DNA of 64,000 nucleotides from Wolfiporia cocos (Eukaryota; Basidiomycota; Agaricomycetes; Polyporales; Phaeolaceae): contig JACCLO010000007.1 of the NCBI GenBank assembly GCA_029448655.1, positions 2,170,001 through 2,234,000 on the forward strand. The letters are read 5' to 3'. Below, piece after piece: positions 1 to 10,742 of this stretch. How positions within the stretch are numbered: position 1 is the first letter of the stretch; every line of letters begins with the position of its first letter. Below the pieces are notes generated by a model. It made no database searches. It had not been told where the DNA came from and saw only the letters and a list, made by a program, of their open reading frames with translations. A program made the translations under genes and the position numbers.

Positions 1-3000
1 ACCGAATTTAGCATTGATCGGGTAGAAATGGGCTCTTTTGGTTAGGCGATCGACTACTACCATGATTGCATCGTAGGTAGACTTGTTGAACGTAGATTTC
101 GGAAGATACATGATGAAGTCACAGGTGATAACTTCCCATGGTCCTTCTGGGACGGGGTTGGGCTGGAGCATGCCGTAAGGCTTCTCAGGTCGGTTCTTCA
201 TTCGTTGACATGTGTCGCATGCTTGTACGTACTTCTTGACGTCGGTTGTCATTGATGGCCAATAATAGTTCCGTGTGATGAGTTCGTACATCTTCCATCG
301 GCCGAAGTGGCCGGCAGAAGGATGGTCATGATGGGCTTCCATCAGACGTTGTCGTAATTCTGGAACCTTAGGGACATAGACTTTTCCGCGTCGTAATAGA
401 AGACCGTTCTCGTAATTCCATTCTGCGAGGTCTTTCTTGAATTCTCTAGGACTGGATGAGAGAAGTTGTTTATAGTCCTTGGTTACTTCATCTGATAGCA
501 ACGCTTTGCAGATTTCTTCCATGAATTTATCATCCTCGTTTGAGTTGATAGTAGGGTTATGGGCGGGTTCGATAGCGTGAATGGCAAGTTCATGCGTGAA
601 AAATTCTGGTTTCAGAAATATCTGATCGCGGTTATCGTTTTCCACCCCCTCTTCATGGTCTGGCCTCCTGGACAGAGGATCTGCGGTAAGCATTGTTTTT
701 CCAGGCTTATGGTATAGCTTGAAATTGAAGCGGGTGAGGTAAAGTGCCCAGCGGGCTTGTCGGCGTGTGAGCTTCTGCACGGTTCGGAAGTACGTAAGAT
801 TTAGGTGATCTGTCCATACTTCGAACAGTTCCTTGTGACCTTCGAGATAGTGATGCCATTCTTCTAAGGCTCGTATGATGCCTAGAAGTTCCTTGTCGTA
901 TATCTCATAGTTCCGTTCCGGAGCTGTCATGGTCTTCGAAAAGAATGCCACGGGATGATACATCTTGTCAGATGTGTCAAGCTGTGATAGGACGGCTCCA
1001 GTTGCAAAGTCCGATGCGTCGGACTCTACTCGGAATGGTTGGTCGTAGTTGGGGATCCGGAGGATCGGTGCGGTTGTGAAGGCTCGCTTGAGAGTCTCGA
1101 ACGCTTCCTGTTGGGGTGCTTGCCAAGACCACGGAGTGTCTTTCTTGGTCAGCGCTGTCAATGGTCTGGCCACCTTGAAGAAGTCCTTGATAAATCACCT
1201 ATAGAAATTGGCGAATCCGATAAAGGCCTGGACTTCCTTTACTTTCCGAGGTATTGGCCATGATTGAACTCCATCATACTTCTTTTGATCCATCTCGACC
1301 TTCCCTTTGGAAATGATCATGCCGAGATATTCGATCGAACTTTGTTCAAAGAAGCATTTTTCTGGTTTGGCGAACAGATCGCACTCACGGAGCCTTGTCA
1401 GGACCGCTTTTACGAGTTTGCGATGTTCCGCCAGATCGTTGCCGAAAATCAGAATGTCGTCTAGATAAACGATGACTTTACCCGATTGGATAAAGTCTTC
1501 TAGAACCGAATTCATCATTGCTTGGAAGGTTCCGGGTGCGTTACAGAAACCGAAGTACATGACAGTGGCTTCGAATAGTCCACGGTGTGTGATAAACGCC
1601 GTTTTCCATTCGTCGCCCTCCTTGATCCGAACATTGTTGTAACCCCAGCGTAGATCGATCTTGGTAAAGATAGAAGCTTGGGCTAGTTGATCTATGAGGT
1701 CGGATATTTGGGGTATGGGATATTTGTTTTGTACTGTAATTTCGTTGAGTTTTCTGTAATCTACAACCATCCGGAGACCTCCGTCTTTCTTTTTTACGAA
1801 AAAGACGGGCGATGCAAACGGGGATTTCTGTCACAGACTTACTCGTCTGTGCGACCCTGGAATCAGGGGGACTCCCTAACGCCTTACAAGACGTGTGCGA
1901 TGCCGCAATAGCGGTGACCCAGCGGCGCGCCCAGTGGGACATCCTTATAGGAGTCCACTGGGAGTACCAAAGGTACTCCGCAGGGCGACGTGTTGAGGCA
2001 CCACACAGTCAAGCAAGTCGAGAGGGGCCCTCGGGCCAGAGCACGCGCAGGGAAGTAGCAAGAGAGGCACATAAGTGCATTGACGAGAATCTCAAGGATG
2101 AGGATGTAAGTCCTCATCCGTCGTACTTATACATGGTGAGTTGGCCAGTAATGGCCGCCCTAAAGTAGTGGCCTGTGCGCCGTAACTAAGAGAGCACATG
2201 ATACATGTAACTACTGTGACCATTGTAACTAGTGTGACCATGATGTGTGATACCTGAGGCGCGCGCTACCCTACAGCGCTAACCTAACAGTCAGGTGACC
2301 AACAAACTAAAGAGACGCACAGGAGGTGGCTGAGGACCAGAGACGCGGTGTACGCCTAGCGCCGCATGTGGAACCTATAGCGAGGGAAGTACAGTGGCCC
2401 CCTGGGCACATCCGTGACAATTTCGACGGTACGATGTAACCTTTGCGGAGTTCCTCATTGATCCATTGATCTAAGGAATTGCGTTCTGCGGGACCCATAG
2501 GGTATGGCTTGGCTGAGCGGGGGAATTCTGCGCCTTCTTTGATTTCGATGGCGTGGTCGAAGTGTTTTCTGGTCGGCATCCTGTCGGATGCTTTGTGACT
2601 AAACACTGTGGGACCGAATTCGTGGTATTCCTCTGGGACTAGAGACTTCCACTTGTCAGTGTCAATGGTCTCGTCGTCCGGGCTTGAGTTAATTTCTGCT
2701 ACTAGTTGTGCTAGCAGTGCTGCATCCTTATCGTCTAGGGTCTCCACCCAATTGACGAAAGGGTTTTGGAAATCTTCCTCTCCAATGATATGTATTGGAA
2801 GATCCTAGAGAGTCTCCTCTCTTTGGCTTTTCTCGTCGAGGTAGTCATCCTCGACCGAAGGCCGCGGTAGCCTATTTTTCTTGGCATGGGCGCAATTTCC
2901 ATTGATAATGCAACGGGAGTAATCCATTTGACCTGTTGCCCAGTCAAAATGTGGATTGTGCTTATGTAACCAATCGTGTCCCAATATGATGTCCTGTCCT

Positions 3001-3573
3001 CCTAATTTGATTACATGGAGAGCAATCGTCTCTTTATGCTCTCCGTGTTGGAGATATGCCTTTACGAGCTCATTGATCTCGCCGTGCTCATTGTAGGTTC
3101 CATCAGCGTTTTCGACCTTAAAGGGCATAGGAAGGGGATTGGTTAGGAGCTTATGCTTCTCGACGAATTCTTTATCGATAATGCTTAGAGACGCTCCCGA
3201 GTCGATTAATGCCAAGGCTTGCACTTGTTGACCATATACCCAGAGAGTCACGTTAATTCGAAATGATTCTTTCGGGTTTTGCGCATTATTAACGTATACG
3301 TTTGAAACACTCTCATTGACGTGGGTACTGGTACTAATACAGGATTCGAAAACACATGGGCAAGTCTTCACATGCTTTCTAGGAAAAAACCCGACTTGTC
3401 GAGGTCTTTCCCGGTTGTCCATGGTAGGACGGTCTCTCTGACGAGGGGTGGGGGTACCTCGGAGACGTTGGAGACGTTGTCGTCTACAATGCGCGTGGTG
3501 GGGGCCAATTCCACTGTACCGACCGTTGCTGCTGCTGATGATGTGGGCGCGGTGCTGGTACTGGCCTGCTGGT
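1..3573 (-). pseudogene. pol: Pol of element A: protease, reverse transcriptase, RNase H, start of integrase (broken)
   Basis: Pol makes the protease, the RT/RNase H that copies the retrotransposon RNA, and the integrase. Seen on the minus strand: an aspartic protease with DSGAS (about 3200), an RT with the fingers motif KKDGG (about 1775), the QG-like segment FGFCNAPGTFQ and the YLDD catalytic box (about 1470), RNase H (about 700-1080), the HHCC zinc-binding part of integrase (about 200-350) and the beginning of the DDE core. A solo LTR splits the RT between EELRKGYIVPSK and SPFASP. Stops: TGA at 1195-1197 where element B has Arg, and TAG at 2805-2807. Both are explained by one C-to-T change. 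No chromodomain or dUTPase can be seen because the 3' part is outside the window. Confidence 0.88.
1829..2419 (-). mobile_element. Solo LTR of the TRIM family inside RT of element A
   Basis: Starts TGTCACAGAC and ends CCGTGACA, flanked by the direct repeat ATTTC at 1824-1828 and 2420-2424. It shares blocks with the LTRs of TRIM1 and TRIM2, such as the segment around GCGCGCTACCCTACAGCGCT and the end-proximal CCTATAGCGAGGGA. The core promoter block and CATGTATAAG read on the minus strand. It splits codons of RT, which resume after the second ATTTC. It is a solo LTR, so recombination has removed the internal part. Confidence 0.93.
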
Positions 3574-4732
3574 TGACACAGTATGCCTGTGGGACTCACC
3601 AAGTGCCTATATTCTTGGATAAGGCGACTTAGAGAGGTAGACGATACCAGCGCAGCAGGATGTGAGAGGTTATTCTACGGCGCAAGCCGAGAGAATAATA
3701 GAACTAAAGTTAAAGGACGTCAAGTCCCTACTTATATACATGTTTATTCGGATGGCACGTGCTACTAGCTAGTACTACCATTCCGGGTTATGTGGCTTTG
3801 CCAAGAGGCGAAGCGCTATCTTATCTGTTGTTTATGGACTCTATCTACAATGGCCGTGATGGGCCCTAATGGCCGCACCAATCGTAGGAGAGGGATTTGT
3901 GTATGTTATCATATGAACGCGGGCGCAGCCCGGGTATATGGGAAGCCGGTTGCCGGATACCGTGAGGTATAATGGCGATTGGCCGGTCTTCGTGTGATGA
4001 CCAAGGCGAGGCGCCAAGGTCGTTATGCCATTGGACGGGAAGTACCGTGGCATGTGTTACAGCCCGGTCCGGATGGTTACCGGGGCATGTATTGGACTTA
4101 GCCGTGAGGCGAGGTCCGTTGTTTGGGCGACGCCGTGATGGCAGAAGCCCGGGACTTGGAGAACACCGAGTCCGTGGGAGGCCGAGAAGGCCGTGACCTA
4201 TAGCGATATAGCCTTGATGCTATTATAGTGCTGTATGGTCGTGTTGCCATTATTATGCGAAGGCGTGGCGCGCCTGAGGTGCCATTGTGATCGAGGATCT
4301 TATGGCGGTGGGAAGCCGTGGAGGCCGACCCAATAGTACAAGGCCGCGAGGCACTGTTTGTACTTGTGGACATTATTATGCGAGCGTGCCGCGCTCGGCC
4401 TATCATTATGATCTAAGATCTATGACGTGGCTTGGTCTTGCTCTGTCGGGCGAGACCTATGACGTATGCTATGACGATTGCTATTGTCTAGACGTTTATG
4501 ATGTATTGCGGATATCGGACCGTAAGGTTACCGATGATAATGCGATGATATCATTAGTCTTGTGACGTAGCGGTGTCTATGCTGGTCATGTGGTTGATAA
4601 GCCCAGTTAAGGACTTGTCGTTGTGGCAATGGGAGTTAACCCGTAGATAACTTGTAGGTAGACGTATAAATCCCAGGTAAATTGCTATAATCTATAGGAA
4701 AAATGCTGTAAGCCCCAGATAAATCTGTGACA
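3574..4732 (-). mobile_element. Solo LTR of the C family between gag and protease of element A
   Basis: Begins TGACACAGTATGCC and ends AATCTGTGACA, with CTGGT at 3569-3573 and 4733-4737. It is clearly homologous to the LTRs of element C (25305-26394, 30291-31380), including the TATATACATG box around 3735, and slightly longer at 1159 bp. The Gag frame of element A reads through once the LTR and one duplicate are ignored. Promoter and terminal inverted bases place its transcription on the minus strand. Confidence 0.92.
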
Positions 4733-5619
4733 CTGGTCATCGGGAACAAAGTATTCCCGGATGACTTCTCGGACGAATCGTCCATTTCTGTTGTCGGTTT
4801 TTGCCAAGGCCGACGTTCCTCCACTAGACTTTCCTGCTTTGCTGCCAGCATGGTTCGGCTTCTTGAAGCAACAGGGGTTGTACGGGTTCGTACAAGCGTC
4901 GCGTCCACATACGTTGCACTTTCGTGCCGGGGCGGCGGGATACCAATTCTTGAATTTGGGGTTCTGCTTCCATTCGGCACCCGCGCGGGCGTCAGAGGGA
5001 AGCGTCGTTGGCTTCTCCTTGATGTTTCGTCCCGTGGTCTTGTCAGACCCGGACGTAGTGGTGGCGTGGGTGACGGTTGAGGTGGTCTTGCCAGACCCCG
5101 TCTTTTCCTTCTCCTCTTCTCTCCGTCGCCGAATAATGTTCCGCCTGTGATTTTGTCGCGATAGGCGGCCTTGTACATGCGGATAGACATGTCGAGATAT
5201 TTCTCCCAGTCCGTTGGGGCCTGGAAGGTTCCAGACGCCTCCATAATTCCGAAGGCTTCCCGCACCTTTGCTGGGAATACGTGCGGGAGCTTCTGGATGA
5301 GGGTCTTTTCCTCGGTTTCTGCCTTGCGCGCCAATTGTCGCAGGCGCTCCGCGTATACGAAGAAGTCAGCTTCGGCCTTCTTCCTGCCCGAGTCACCGAA
5401 GTAACTCTCGATCTCCTCCTGGGCGATCTCCTTCTCGTTCTTTTTTCCATATACGTTCTCCATCTCCCTTTCGAACTCGGCCCACGTGCCAAGGGACTCC
5501 TGGGGGTTGCGGGACTTTTTAACACGCGCTTCCTGATAGCGGAAGGCGTGGCCGGATAGCCGGGTCAGGGCGGATACGATCTGCCGACGCTCGTCGGTGA
5601 TCTCTGCGTCCGCGAAGTA

Positions 5620-6167
5620 TGACACAGACTCACTGTCTGTGCGACCCCTGGGCTCAGGGGGATCCATACAGGCCTACAATCGAGGCTACAAGGCACCGCG
5701 CCAGCGCTGAACGCAGAGGCTCATGCACGCATGTCATACGTCGAGATGGCAGCGGCGGCTCACAGACAAGGTAGACGAGATATGGGCCCCGGGCCAGTAG
5801 ATCACACAGCAATAAGCGAGAAAGGGTTATGCACCATTGTCGAGAATCTGAGAGATGGGGTGTAAGCCCGCATCTCGTCGTATTATATACATGCTTGTGT
5901 ATACTACCGAGACCGCCCTAAAGTAGTGGTCTGTGCACCGCTATCTAATGGGTCATGTGCTAGGTAACGAGTCATGTAACAATGTGACCATAAGTGACGG
6001 TACCTGAGGCGCGCGCTACCCTACAGCGCTAACCAGGCGACCAGGTGACCTGCAATAACTGGGAGACGCCGGAGGTGGCTACAGCGCAGAGACGCGGCGT
6101 ACGCCTAGCGCCGCGCGTGCGTCCTATAGCGAGGGAGTCCAGACCTGCATAGAGAAAGTCTGTGACA
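5620..6167 (-). repeat. TRIM1 3' LTR
   Basis: 548 bp, TGACACAG to CTGTGACA on the plus strand. The bases following it, TTACCCCCCC, are the complement of the polypurine tract, so this is the downstream LTR in minus orientation. Confidence 0.93.
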
Positions 6168-6203
6168 TTACCCCCCCTCTCAAAAAACGTCGTCCCTGAC
6201 GTT
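6168..6203 (-). promoter_or_regulatory. Polypurine tract and preceding stem-loop of TRIM1
   Basis: On the minus strand a 6-bp stem AACGTC/GACGTT with loop AGGGAC (6186-6203) is followed by a purine-rich run ending GGTAA directly at the 3' LTR. The purine run is the expected plus-strand DNA primer of reverse transcription. The stem-loop recurs in elements B, C and TRIM2 with the same loop but different stem bases. Confidence 0.75.
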
Positions 6204-6934
6204 CTACCTTGAATCCTACGACGCTCGCTACCTTGGTTGCTTGTTTGACTCGAGGCCCATTCCTTCTTCGCGGAGGATGGGGAGCATCCAGGAGCACGGT
6301 CCGTCCGCCGGTGGTGGAGCGAAGTGAGCTAGCCTTCAGGAGACATTGGGAGCAAACCGACCATCCCTGTTTCCTTACATCCCGCGACGTGAGTTGGCGA
6401 GGCGCGCCAGCGGTGAGCGTATTGGTACATGTCAAAGTTCATGACTTGCGCCGACATAGCTACGCGTGGCCCACCGACCTCGGGGTATGTGGTTCGCTCG
6501 TTGGTATTCGGTAGTCTGTCGTGGTGGATTGCTTTCTGACCTTCGTGATCGTCGGTGTGGGGTTGGGTACCCTTGCGGGACCCTTCGCATACCCACTGAT
6601 CATCAGTTCTTGGTGATACCCTGCCGCCCAGGGGTAAGTGGCCGGACTGCCCTAGACCTCCACACGCGCGCGCATTCCCTTTGCAGGGGTGACGGCGGCG
6701 GGTCCTCAAACGGGGCTTACGTCGGTCGACCCCTTCTACCTTGCGTTCGAAAGGGGGCGGTCTTGCTTACTCACTCCGCACGGGTACTTCGCCTGGTGTA
6801 ACGCTTCGTGGGGGCTCGTAAAACTACGGACCTCTGGCGCTTCTACCAGAGGCTGCCCCGCCGCGTTGCCATGGCACCCTGTACGTGGAGAACCCTCGGC
6901 CCCAACGCAGTTCGCGCCGGAGGGGAGGTAAGAT

Positions 6935-6946
6935 ATCTCTCAGATT
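6935..6946 (-). promoter_or_regulatory. Self-complementary primer-binding site of TRIM1
   Basis: Twelve bases adjoining the 5' LTR are the exact reverse complement of 7173-7184 inside that LTR, about 33 bases downstream of its TATA box (CATGTATATAAT). No TGG-initiated tRNA primer site is present. This is the arrangement of Tf1-type self-priming. Confidence 0.75.
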
Positions 6947-6947
6947 A

Positions 6948-7495
6948 TGACACAGACTCACTGTCTGTGCGACCCCTGGGCTCAGGGGGATCCATACAGG
7001 CCTACAATCGAGGCTACAAGGCACCGCGCCAGCGCTGAACGCAGAGGCTCATGCACGCATGTCATACGTCGAGATGGCAGCGGCGGCTCACAGACAAGGT
7101 AGACGAGATATGGGCCCCGGGCCAGTAGATCACACAGCAATAAGCGAGAAAGGGTTATGCACCATTGTCGAGAATCTGAGAGATGGGGTGTAAGCCCGCA
7201 TCTCGTCGTATTATATACATGCTTGTGTATACTACCGAGACCGCCCTAAAGTAGTGGTCTGTGCACCGCTATCTAATGGGTCATGTGCTAGGTAACGAGT
7301 CATGTAACAATGTGACCATAAGTGACGGTACCTGAGGCGCGCGCTACCCTACAGCGCTAACCAGGCGACCAGGTGACCTGCAATAACTGGGAGACGCCGG
7401 AGGTGGCTACAGCGCAGAGACGCGGCGTACGCCTAGCGCCGCGCGTGCGTCCTATAGCGAGGGAGTCCAGACCTGCATAGAGAAAGTCTGTGACA
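6948..7495 (-). repeat. TRIM1 5' LTR with promoter
   Basis: Same sequence as 5620-6167. On the minus strand CATGTATATAAT (around 7210) is preceded by the block GCACAGACCACTACTTTAGG shared by several LTR families here, and followed by the probable RNA start near 7184. Confidence 0.93.
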
Positions 7496-8429
7496 AAGTA
7501 CATGATGCACTTCACGAGCCACTCCGTCACGGTGATCTTAGACCCCTCGCCTGAGAATTCTGGCGGGGGTGTGGCTTTCCGGGCGTAAGTCGGTGCGGTG
7601 CTGCCTGCTGGTGGCGCTGATTGGCCTGCAGGTTGAGCTGGAGACTTTTCCAAGGCGGTGATGCGCGCGAGTGCGCGGTCCAGGTCGCTTCGGTCCATTT
7701 TCCTCTGGTTCTCGAGGTTTTGGATGCGACCGTTGAGGGCACGGATGAACGTGCGAATCTCGTCGGACTTTCGCAGCACTTTTGCGAATCGTGAGTCGAG
7801 CGCGTTTAGGAGCTCATAGATTGAGTCTGTGGAGAAATTGGCGGCGGCGTTGGATGCCTCTATGATGGTGTTGAAGGCGAGAGCGATCTCAGCCTGCATG
7901 TCGTCGAGGGCTTCGGGGGCAATGCCGGACACCAATCGGTCGTACATTTCGCCTCGGTCCCCATAGAAGATGTCTTCGGGGACCTCCATGGCGAGGTTTT
8001 GGTACGGACCATATGCGGGGGGGAGTATGACTTTGCCTGTGATGGCTGGGTCAGCGGCTCCTTCCCCGAGCCACAACTCATCTCGGACAATTTGGAGGCG
8101 CTCTCGTTGAGCGCGGCGAACGCGAGGAGCGCGTTCGATGGGGGGCGGGTTGGTAAGTTCCCGCGCCTGACGGGTTGGAGTTGTAGGGTTGCTTCTACTA
8201 GGGGAAGAGGCCCTGGAGGTGGAGGTTCCTGCGCGGGTGGTCGGCATTGTGCTGTGACCGGCACAGATAAGTCCTCTTGATCTTGGTTGAAGATAATAGA
8301 AACAGGAAGTAAAATATCCTTGTCAGGATGTGAGTCATATAGTCGAGTCATGCCTTATGCCTTTCGTTTCAGTCTTGTCAGACTATGAAGCAGTGTTATA
8401 ACCCTTGTCAGGATTATATTTGTATGTGT

Positions 8430-9389
8430 CTACAACAGCGAAGGGAATTGGAGGTTGAGGGCATTTAAGCCTCGTACAATATTAGGTAATTGCCTTTCTT
8501 GTATCCCTCGTCCCTTTCTCAGATATGCCCCTACTGCTTTGGCGTCCCTCTCTACTTCCCGCATCTGCTTATTATCTAGCTGGCGGTATAGTACGGCTTT
8601 GAAGAACTTATAGCTCATTTTGCTAAAAGCCTTCACCATGTTGAGGAACTCCTGGGACTCTGGCTTGCAGGATTCCTTGTAGTCATTAATGAGCTTATTG
8701 TACAAGCTTGCAAGAAGCTTGTGCGCGGCCTCGAGTTTTGGGAGGATGCGCTGAGCCCATTCGTACTGTTTTAGAGTACATAGCACTAGGTTGGGGTCGA
8801 TATGTTCTGGGAACTTCGACTCGTAATCCTTGATCCAGGGTTGCCGGATGGTGACGGACTTGGCAATGGCTGTTGCCGTCTCCTTGGAGAGGAGTCTCTC
8901 CTCCAGCAGTCGGCCCGAGTAGCCTGTCGAAGGCTGATACTGGGGGCCGAACTTGGCGTGGTGGGCGTCGGCAAAAGCTTTGGCAGCTGCTTCCTCCGAG
9001 CATTGCACGCGGGCACGCTCGGTAGTCCACAACCACCGCTGCTCTTCGGCAAACTTGAGTTGTTGCGCATAGAGTTGGTTGTCTTCGAGCAACCAGTCGT
9101 CGTACTCCCGCTGTTCTTCGGGCGTGAGCTTAGGAAGGCGGGGTTTGTCGTTAGGGTTCCATGAATTGTTGTGGTAGCGACGGGTACGTATGAGGTTCTT
9201 GACCTCCTTGACGCTCTTGGACGGAATGTCCCAGAGCTCCGGTTTCCCGGTAGCAGCGTTGGTCACCACCATCTTGTTTGGTGGGGCGGCGACCGACTGC
9301 TTGACCTTCTCCTTGGGGAGTTGGATGGGTCCAGCGGCGAGGCGAGCCTCGAGCCTGTGGACGGATGCTTCGTAACGGTCGGCGGGCAT
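8430..9389 (-). CDS. ORF0 of element A: uncharacterised protein encoded upstream of gag
   Basis: An intact 319-residue frame between the leader and gag, on the same strand. I do not recognise a Pfam-type domain. It is charged and mostly helical in appearance, with no zinc knuckle, protease or membrane segment. It matches ORF0 of element B (20983-21915) in three places: a GK-x-x-LW-x-IP motif (GKPELWDIP here), an I/L-DP-N/S-LV segment followed by a run ending ILPKLEA, and a C-terminal basic helical region before a final NLQF. The start is the first Met after an in-frame stop. It survives while gag and pol around it are broken, but that may be chance. It could be a detached Gag/matrix-like part or an accessory factor; the function is unknown. 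Confidence 0.75.
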   Translation of the reverse strand: MPADRYEASVHRLEARLAAGPIQLPKEKVKQSVAAPPNKMVVTNAATGKPELWDIPSKSVKEVKNLIRTRRYHNNSWNPNDKPRLPKLTPEEQREYDDWLLEDNQLYAQQLKFAEEQRWLWTTERARVQCSEEAAAKAFADAHHAKFGPQYQPSTGYSGRLLEERLLSKETATAIAKSVTIRQPWIKDYESKFPEHIDPNLVLCTLKQYEWAQRILPKLEAAHKLLASLYNKLINDYKESCKPESQEFLNMVKAFSKMSYKFFKAVLYRQLDNKQMREVERDAKAVGAYLRKGRGIQERQLPNIVRGLNALNLQFPSLL

Positions 9390-10030
9390 GACTGTGCGAC
9401 TATGTAAGAAGGCACGTAAAAAAGGTATGTAGTCTAATGATAATGGTCGTGTCTTGATTTGCTCGGTATGCGTATAGTCGGTGATGTCGGCGTCCGACGA
9501 AGTTCTCTCTAACTCCGCCAGGAAGAATCCGGATACAACACCTGTGACGGGCCTACGTCTGGGTGGAAATTCGTTTAGAGTATTGCACTCAGGGTGATAT
9601 AATCCGTAATCTCCTAATGTCCGGATACATCGGTTATCCTTTGCCTCGTAGTCCCGTGTAGGGTAGTACGGCTCAGGGAGATGCCCGGAAGCTTCTCGAC
9701 CTATAGAGCACGGCGCAGGGCCTTCGTCCGTTACATATGTAAGGAGATCCCTTTAACGTCTAATGGGGTAAGACGGCCTACTTATCCGAGGATCGCGCGG
9801 TCAGGGGTTAACCCTAGTCGGCATAATGATCCAAGGATGTTTTTGGACTCAGACGGAAGTTCTTGTCAGAACGACCGCCCGCCACTGTAAAGCCATGTGG
9901 ATCGGCTATAGTATTCCCCTAGAACCCAATACGCTGTTTGAATACCGAGACAAAACGACCTAGAAACAGATAGAAATCAAACCACCCAGAGCCTTGCCAG
10001 GCTGGGGGCGTAGAAAAAGAACTATCAAAG
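9390..10030 (-). other. 5' leader of element A
   Basis: No ORF of note. Next to the 5' LTR, 10018-10028 (AGAACTATCAA on the plus strand) is the reverse complement of 10133-10143 inside the LTR, forming the predicted self-priming site two bases from the LTR end. The remainder shows nothing I can name and does not resemble the leader shared by elements B and C. Confidence 0.65.
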
Positions 10031-10674
10031 TGTAACGAAAGACTTACTTGTAGGGTCTTGTGGTTAGACGGGCTAAGAAGACTAAGTAGTGTTTGCTTGT
10101 TAGGCAAGAGTTGTTATCGCTGGGTAACGAAGTTGATAGTTCTGGGGCAATAGCCACCAGAGAATGCAAGCTTATATACATGTGGTATAGGACCCCTGGT
10201 ACTCTAGGTAGGACTAACGATACAGTAGGGCGTAGGGCACAGGCCGGTAATGGCGGTGCTAACGAGGTGTCCGTAGCTTGTGATATGGGGATCCCGGGCT
10301 GAGTCATAGGCCGATCGGGATATGTCATTAGTATGACGATGCGTGAGTAAGGCGTCTACGTTAGAAACGTGATGTGGGTCCGGACTCTGCCCAGAGTCTG
10401 GAACGGTGATGTCAGTTATGACGTGGCAGCGCTAATGGTGCTGGAGATAGTATCATGTGATGAATAGGTAACGTGGTTGAGAGATAAGATAAGACGTTCA
10501 GTGTGGGAATGGTCACGTGAGTGATCTACGAGGTTATGGTTCAGTACAGCGGCACGGTAGCTTAAGTATGGCTTAGATACAGGATAAGTGCAGATGTTGA
10601 AGAACAATTCGGAATAAATGCGAAGAAATAGTGAAAAATACAGGGAAAATTAGAGAACAGATAAATCTGTGACA
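10031..10674 (-). repeat. 5' LTR of element A
   Basis: 644 bp from TGTAACGAAAG to ATCTGTGACA on the plus strand, followed by CACTC as the probable duplication. On the minus strand CATGTATATAAG lies around 10180, with the self-priming segment just over 30 bases downstream. The left boundary is set by the terminal TGTAAC, the primer site and comparison with other junctions; there is no second LTR in the window to confirm it. Confidence 0.75.
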
Positions 10675-10742
10675 CACTCACAGAATTTAGCTCTATTATG
10701 TTGACCAGAGTGTCTGTTCCAAATAATCTGGATCATTCCTAT

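Larger units (their letters stand above)
5620..7495 (-). mobile_element. TRIM1: complete short non-autonomous LTR retrotransposon
   Basis: Two 548-bp LTRs (5620-6167 and 6948-7495) that look identical on reading enclose about 780 bp with no coding ORF. AAGTA flanks both ends (5615-5619, 7496-7500), so this is one intact insertion into gag of element A. On the minus strand the internal part opens with a 12-base primer-binding site (6935-6946) complementary to the LTR, and closes with a stem-loop (6186-6203) and a purine tract. The internal sequence matches TRIM2 (45860-47739) throughout. The lack of genes implies proteins supplied in trans. Near-identical LTRs suggest a recent insertion. Confidence 0.93.
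3368..8247 (-). pseudogene. gag: Gag of element A (interrupted by TRIM1 and a solo LTR, frameshifted)
   Basis: Gag is the structural protein of the particle. The N-terminal part (8247 down to about 7501) is low-complexity and then a predicted coiled coil, followed by the PPPEFSG and TVTEW motif that also opens the capsid domain of element B. TRIM1 interrupts it; after TRIM1 the retrotransposon Gag domain continues (about 5614 to 5130, motifs LGTWAEFERE and LIQKLPHVFPAKV). A one-base shift near 5105-5135 moves the zinc-binding region into another frame, where CNVCGRDACTNPYNPC stands where a CX2CX4HX4C knuckle is usual. The frame continues past the solo LTR at 3574-4732 to a stop at 3368-3370, ending with a tail like that of element B (LAPTTR). 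The start at 8247 follows the spacing after ORF0. Confidence 0.82.
1..10679 (-). mobile_element. Ty3/Gypsy LTR retrotransposon A, 3' end beyond the window, nested and decayed
   Basis: Reading on the minus strand the element runs 5' LTR (10031-10674), leader, ORF0 (8430-9389), gag (3368-8247), then pol down to base 1, where the integrase core is cut by the window edge. CACTC at 10675-10679 would be its outer target-site duplication; the other copy lies off the left edge. Three later insertions interrupt it: solo LTRs at 1829-2419 and 3574-4732, and TRIM1 at 5620-7495. Each is bracketed by an exact 5-bp duplication, and the reading frame resumes on the other side. In-frame stops at 1195-1197 and 2805-2807 and a frameshift in gag near 5105-5135 show it is dead. 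Its ORF0 is related to that of element B. Confidence 0.9.
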
